A stretch of DNA of 64,000 nucleotides, taken from positions 6,696,001-6,760,000 of the forward strand of contig NC_065872.1 of assembly GCF_933775445.1 (NCBI RefSeq). Direction: 5' to 3'. The position numbers and the translations under genes were made by a program. Below the pieces are notes generated by a model. The model had not been told where the DNA came from and did no database searches. It saw nothing but the letters and a program-made list of their open reading frames with translations. How positions within the stretch are numbered: position 1 is the first letter of the stretch; each line of letters opens with the position of its first letter. This stretch comes from Argentina anserina (Eukaryota; Streptophyta; Magnoliopsida; Rosales; Rosaceae). Shown here one piece after another: positions 60,262 to 64,000 of the stretch.

Positions 60262-60984
60262 TGCACACACATACAAGGGTCTCTCTCCCACTTTTAAGAG
60301 TGAAAGAGTGAAGGAGAGAGTGAAGTGAGGATTTTGGACTCTGGGGACTTATTTTAGTTATTTATAACGCAATAGAAAATATGGGGGATTTTTTTATGGC
60401 TTGTGCAAATTTGGTGTGTGGGTTTTAAAAGAAAGAACGAAGGGTTCCTGTGAGAGGAACGCGAGGGAAACTTGGGAAAGTTTTGAGTGCATTTTTGGAA
60501 AGAGACTTAATATATTTGCTGAGCATGGAATTTAGGCTGCGGTGGAGGTACATGGAATTTGAGCCAGATAGGGTTGAGGGTTTACAGAGTGGAGCTGAGG
60601 AGGTTGAGTTATTGAGATAAGTTTGTGGTGGATAAACTTTGGGGTTGGGTAGATAAAACTTGGTATGGAAATTTTGGGAGGGATAATGGAAGGTTTTGGG
60701 TTGTACAAACCCCACGCATTTAATTATGGCCAGCACAATTATTCTCATAGATTTAAATATTAATGATGTTTCTGTTATACATTGTATCTGTACGATAGAT
60801 TTTGTTGTAATTATTTTTGTTATCTTTTGAGACATGCACGTAAACGTTATGATTCTGTCATTTAAAATTGAGTTCCACATAGATGACATGCAGTAGAATT
60901 CTATGCATACGGCGTCTTTTGTAGATATTGATCAGTCATATCTTCTTTATATTCAACAATGTAGGATTTTTTTAGTATATCAGT
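60262..60984. other. Upstream region of the kinase gene
   Basis: Probable leader and promoter of the kinase. Minus-strand open frames here (60425-60889) have no family signal and I do not regard them as genes. Confidence 0.35.
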
Positions 60985-61280
60985 TCTTACTGTGGATTGT
61001 GTTTCAATTTCTCTTTTGTTTACAGTGTTTACCAATGTTTGTCATAATGAGACTAAATTTCAAGTTATGCATGCCATTACATGACATGCAACTTTTTTCA
61101 GTTATTCTATTCGATATAATTGTGAATAGTGTTTTTATTCCTGTTTTGTTTATAGTGATTACGATGTTTGTCATATGGAGTCTAAGCTCATAATGTTGTA
61201 TACTGAACTGTCTATATCTACATTTTCAGACCAAGCTTACTGTGAATTGTGTTTCTAATCCTTTTTTTTTAACATCATTT
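60985..61280. repeat. Diverged tandem repeat, unit ~120-130 bp
   Basis: TGTG(G/A)ATTGTGTTTC-like blocks recur at 60991, 61121 and 61241. Copies 1 and 2 also share TTTTGTTTA(C/T)AGTG followed by ATGTTTGTCATA. Copy 3 is partial. Confidence 0.5.
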
Positions 61281-61330
61281 GCATCTTGTAAAAAGCTTGA
61301 TTATTGCTTAAACAATTTATGGCTATAACC

Positions 61331-61520
61331 TAGAGGTGGCAAATGGGCCGAAAAGCCCGAATCCGGCATGGGTCTGACATGTTAAAAGTCGGCCCGACAC
61401 AGCTCAAGCCCATTAGTGGTTGGGTCGAGATATATTTGGTCATGGGCCGGGCCTAGCTCGAGTCAGTTTTGAGTCCGACACGGCCCGGACACGATAAATT
61501 CATGGGTCTGACCGTTTATA
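61331..61520 (+). mobile_element. One end of a hAT-like element
   Basis: TAGAGGTGGCAAATGGGCCG is the typical start of plant hAT elements that continue with GGGCCGG/CGGCCCG words, as here up to about 61520. An AT-rich region follows. I could not find the opposite terminus (a reverse TAGAGGTGGCAA), so the element appears truncated. Confidence 0.45.
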
Positions 61521-61750
61521 TAATTTTATATTATTTATATGAATATTTGAATAATTATCATTATTAATTTATTATACATGAATATTATAACTTTTAAATT
61601 AAAATCTCTTAATTATTTCATTATTTTAACTATAATATTTTACCAATATTATCAAAATAGTGAAGAAAACGTCATTGTTTTGACATACGTAATGTTTTAG
61701 AAATAAGATGTCTTCGTTTAATTACGGGTAATATTGCGGTCTCTAGTAAG

Positions 61751-62297
61751 TTGTATTCCAGTTCCATGTTTAATAATGTTCAAGAGCTTTGTGTAATTAA
61801 AAGGATGAGTGCTAGTTGCAAACCTCGCCGGGCACCTCGAGTGATTGAGGTGAATTGGTTAACCCCTCCTTTTGGTTTGATCAAAGTTAATACTGATGGA
61901 GCATGGAAAATTAGTTCTAATAAGGCAGGCTATGGTGGTGTTTATAGAGACTACAGAGGTACAGTTTTAGGTGCTTTCTCTTCTACTTTTGATATCTCTA
62001 GCTCAGTTGCTGCAGAAGTCATGGCGGTTATTAAGGCTATTGAATTAGCATGGGTTAGAGACTGGAAGTTTATATGGTTAGAGGCGGACTCTTCTCTTAT
62101 TCTTTTTTATCTACAGTTTCCTAATCTAGTTCCTTGGAGTCTTCGTGTGGAGTGATCCAATTGCTTGCATCGAATCTCCCAAATGCATTTAGATCGAGCC
62201 ATATTTTTCGTGAGGGCAATCAAGCTGCTGATGCTCTTGCTAATTTCAGTGCTTCTTCAAATAATTTTACTTGGTGGGATTCAGTTCCAGATTTTCT
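61751..62297 (+). pseudogene. LINE-type RNase H domain fragment, frameshifted
   Basis: The plus strand reads NWLTPPFGLIKVNTDGAWK, AGYGGVYRDYRGTVLGAF, SSVAAEVMAVIKAIELAW and IWLEADSS, the RNase H fold with the D, E and D catalytic positions. The frame then changes near 62140, after which SSHIFREGNQAADALANFS and TWWDSVPDFL follow. In plants this module is the C-terminus of LINE ORF2 or a free-standing RNase H gene. No RT precedes it here, and at about 62298 it runs directly into a copia sequence on the other strand. It is a dead fragment. Confidence 0.75.
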
Positions 62298-64000
62298 GGT
62301 GATAAATAAATCAAGCGTTCAACTAGCCTTTGATAACGAGGGTTTTCAGTAGGCACTTGATCTGGATACTCTGCTAACCGATGGTTCTGCTCAATATGAG
62401 TATCAATGGGAGTGCAATCCAACATACATGTCCATGTTAGTAGATCAAGGATGTACTTCCTCTGACACAGACAAATACCATCACTTCCCCGGGCTACCTC
62501 AATGTCCAAGAAGTACTTGAGTGTACCTAGGTCCTTCATCTCAAACTCTGTGGTTAGATGTTTCTGTAATCTATCCACCTCGACAATATCATTCCCAGTA
62601 CATATCATCAACATATGTAATTAGGGCTGTTACATTCCCTTGTTGATGTCTCAGAAATAATGTGTGGTCTGAATTACTCTGTCTGTAGCCAATTTTCCTC
62701 ATGAATTGTTAGAATCTTCTAAACCAAGCACGAGGTGATTGTTTAAGACCATACAAAGACTTTCTCAATCTGCATACAAAGTTACTTGGAGAAGCGGCCA
62801 CATATCCAAGCAGAAGATCCATGTACACTTCCTCTGTAAGTTTTCCATGAATGAATGTATTCTTAACATCAAACTGTCTAAGTGGCCAGTTTAAGCTAGT
62901 AGCAAAAGAGAGCAATACCCGAATAATGTTTATCTTTGCAACAGGTGCAAATGTCTCATCATAGTTTATGTCATATGTCTGGATGAACCCTTTTTCTACT
63001 AAACATGCTTTATACCAGCTCACTGACCCATCTGGATTATGCTTCACTGTAAACACCCAACGACATCCCACAGTCTTCTTGCCATGTGGTGGAGATATAA
63101 GCTCCCAAGTATTGTTCTTTTGTAATACTTCTATTTCTTCATCTATTGCTTTCCTCCATTTTGGATCTCCCAATGCATCCTGCACTTTGTTAGGTACTGA
63201 TACAGTAGATATTTGATTCACAAATGATTCATATGACTTAGACAATATTTTAGTAGACATAAAATTTGCCACATGATACTTAGCTTTAGCCTGAAGGGTA
63301 GGTTTATATTTTTTTGTTGGCTGACCTCGATTAGACCTATTTGGCAAAACATATTGTCTACTATTAGCCTCACTAGTATTAGCTCAAATAGAATGACTAA
63401 CCTCAGATGAGTGATCTTCCGTACCAGGTGAGCATTAGTCAAGTGTATAAACAATAGTACGGGATACATGAGGGGCAGTTGTGTTGTCATCTTCTGGTAC
63501 CTAAATCTCTGGAGTGACTACACCGAAATCATCTGGTGGTGCATGTGTAGCTGGCACATTGTTAATCTCAATTGAACATGTCACCATATTTAATGGCTTA
63601 CTTGCCTCCCCCTCTCCATGATACAACTCTTCAAAATATGAATTCTCCCTCCCCCCGAAGAGCAATATTAGAAGAGGTAAAATAACTCATGTCCTCAAAG
63701 AAAGTAACATCCATAATGACATAGTACTTCCTAATAGGTGGATGATAGCACCGGTACCCTTTCTGATGTCTTCCATACCTAAAAAACACATATTTAACTG
63801 CCCGTGCATCCAACTTAGACCTCTGATGTTTTGGAAGATGGACAAAAATAACACAACCAAAAACACGGGCATGAAGATTATGAAAAAAGGGTAATGAGAC
63901 ATGAGATGCAAGCACCTCATATGGAACTTTTCCCTAAAGGACATGAGAGGGAAGACGCTTAATGCGGTGGGCGGAAGTTATGACAACATCACCCGAAAGG
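62298..64000 (-). mobile_element. Ty1/copia polyprotein remnant (integrase C-terminus to RT)
   Basis: On the minus strand, entering from the right edge, the integrase C-terminal region reads HARVFGCVIFVHLPKHQRSK, KYVFFRYGRHQKGYRCYHP and YYVIMDVTFFED. The RT follows from about 63250: DPKWRKAIDEEIEVLQKNNT, TWELISPPHGKKTVGCRWVF, DETFAPVAKINIIRVLLSFA, NWPLRQFDVKNTFIHGKLTE and CRLRKSLYGLKQSPRAWF. The frame breaks near 62700. The YVDD catalytic box (around 62605-62615) is read only with a shift into ICTGNDIVEVDRLQKHLT. The sequence proceeds to RYQRLVERLIYLS and stops matching there (about 62298). RNase H and the 3' LTR are absent. Several frameshifts and stops mean that it is inactive. Confidence 0.88.

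Noticed and set aside
60289..60291. Kinase start at MGERPLYV
   Set aside because: The codon is GTG, not ATG; the first in-frame ATG is at 60261.
60425..60889. 154-codon minus-strand frame upstream of the kinase
   Set aside because: AT-rich, no family signal, no in-frame relation to the kinase exons; likely chance.

Overview
This window is nuclear DNA from a flowering plant. It has spliced genes with GT-AG introns, plant-only protein families (IDD zinc finger, GRAS, HVA22, GBF-type bZIP), AT-rich spacers, and many plant transposons. The protein sequences suggest a core eudicot. Rosaceae is my guess, but nothing here proves it.

Layout: (1) 36-922, minus: the 5' part of the RNA polymerase III subunit RPC5 gene. 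(2) 1.2-10.1 kb: a transposon-rich spacer with a foldback Mutator-like element (9-bp target duplication) that carries a nested hAT element (8-bp duplication), plus further hAT-like remnants. (3) 11.7-14.1 kb, plus: an IDD2/GAF1-like zinc-finger factor. (4) 16.1-17.5 kb: a 353-bp TRIM retroelement and a PB1-domain pseudogene. (5) 19.2-22.0 kb, plus: an organelle-type PP2C phosphatase. (6) 22.6-25.6 kb, minus: a vicilin-like cupin gene that looks dead, with a 1-nt frameshift and a MITE inside an exon. (7) 26.2-40 kb: a deleted LINE, a decayed copia element with matching 5-bp flanks, an LTR-like segment, a MITE and microsatellites. (8) 40.8-42.5 kb, plus: SCL15-like GRAS protein. (9) 44.2-47.1 kb: a TIR element and a 3'-truncated LINE. 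(10) 47.4-49.8 kb, plus: HVA22K. (11) 50.7-53.5 kb, minus: GBF1. (12) 54.6-55.2 kb: a three-copy tandem repeat. (13) 56.2-60.3 kb, minus: a Raf-like protein kinase. (14) 61.3-64 kb: a hAT-like end, an RNase H fragment and a copia polyprotein remnant running off the window.

The genes are independent plant transcription units, not an operon. Several have roles in gibberellin/ABA or light signalling and seed biology in Arabidopsis (GAF1, SCL15, GBF1, HVA22, vicilin-like cupin), but co-location alone does not show that they work together. The most informative large-scale signal is gene order. Cupin-SCL15-HVA22K-GBF1 matches Arabidopsis At4g36700-36730, while the flanking IDD, PP2C and Raf kinase match At5g66730-66720-66710 (locus numbers recalled, not searched). 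The window therefore looks like an unfractionated ancestral block. I found no CRISPR array or operon and no clearly new defence or biosynthetic system.
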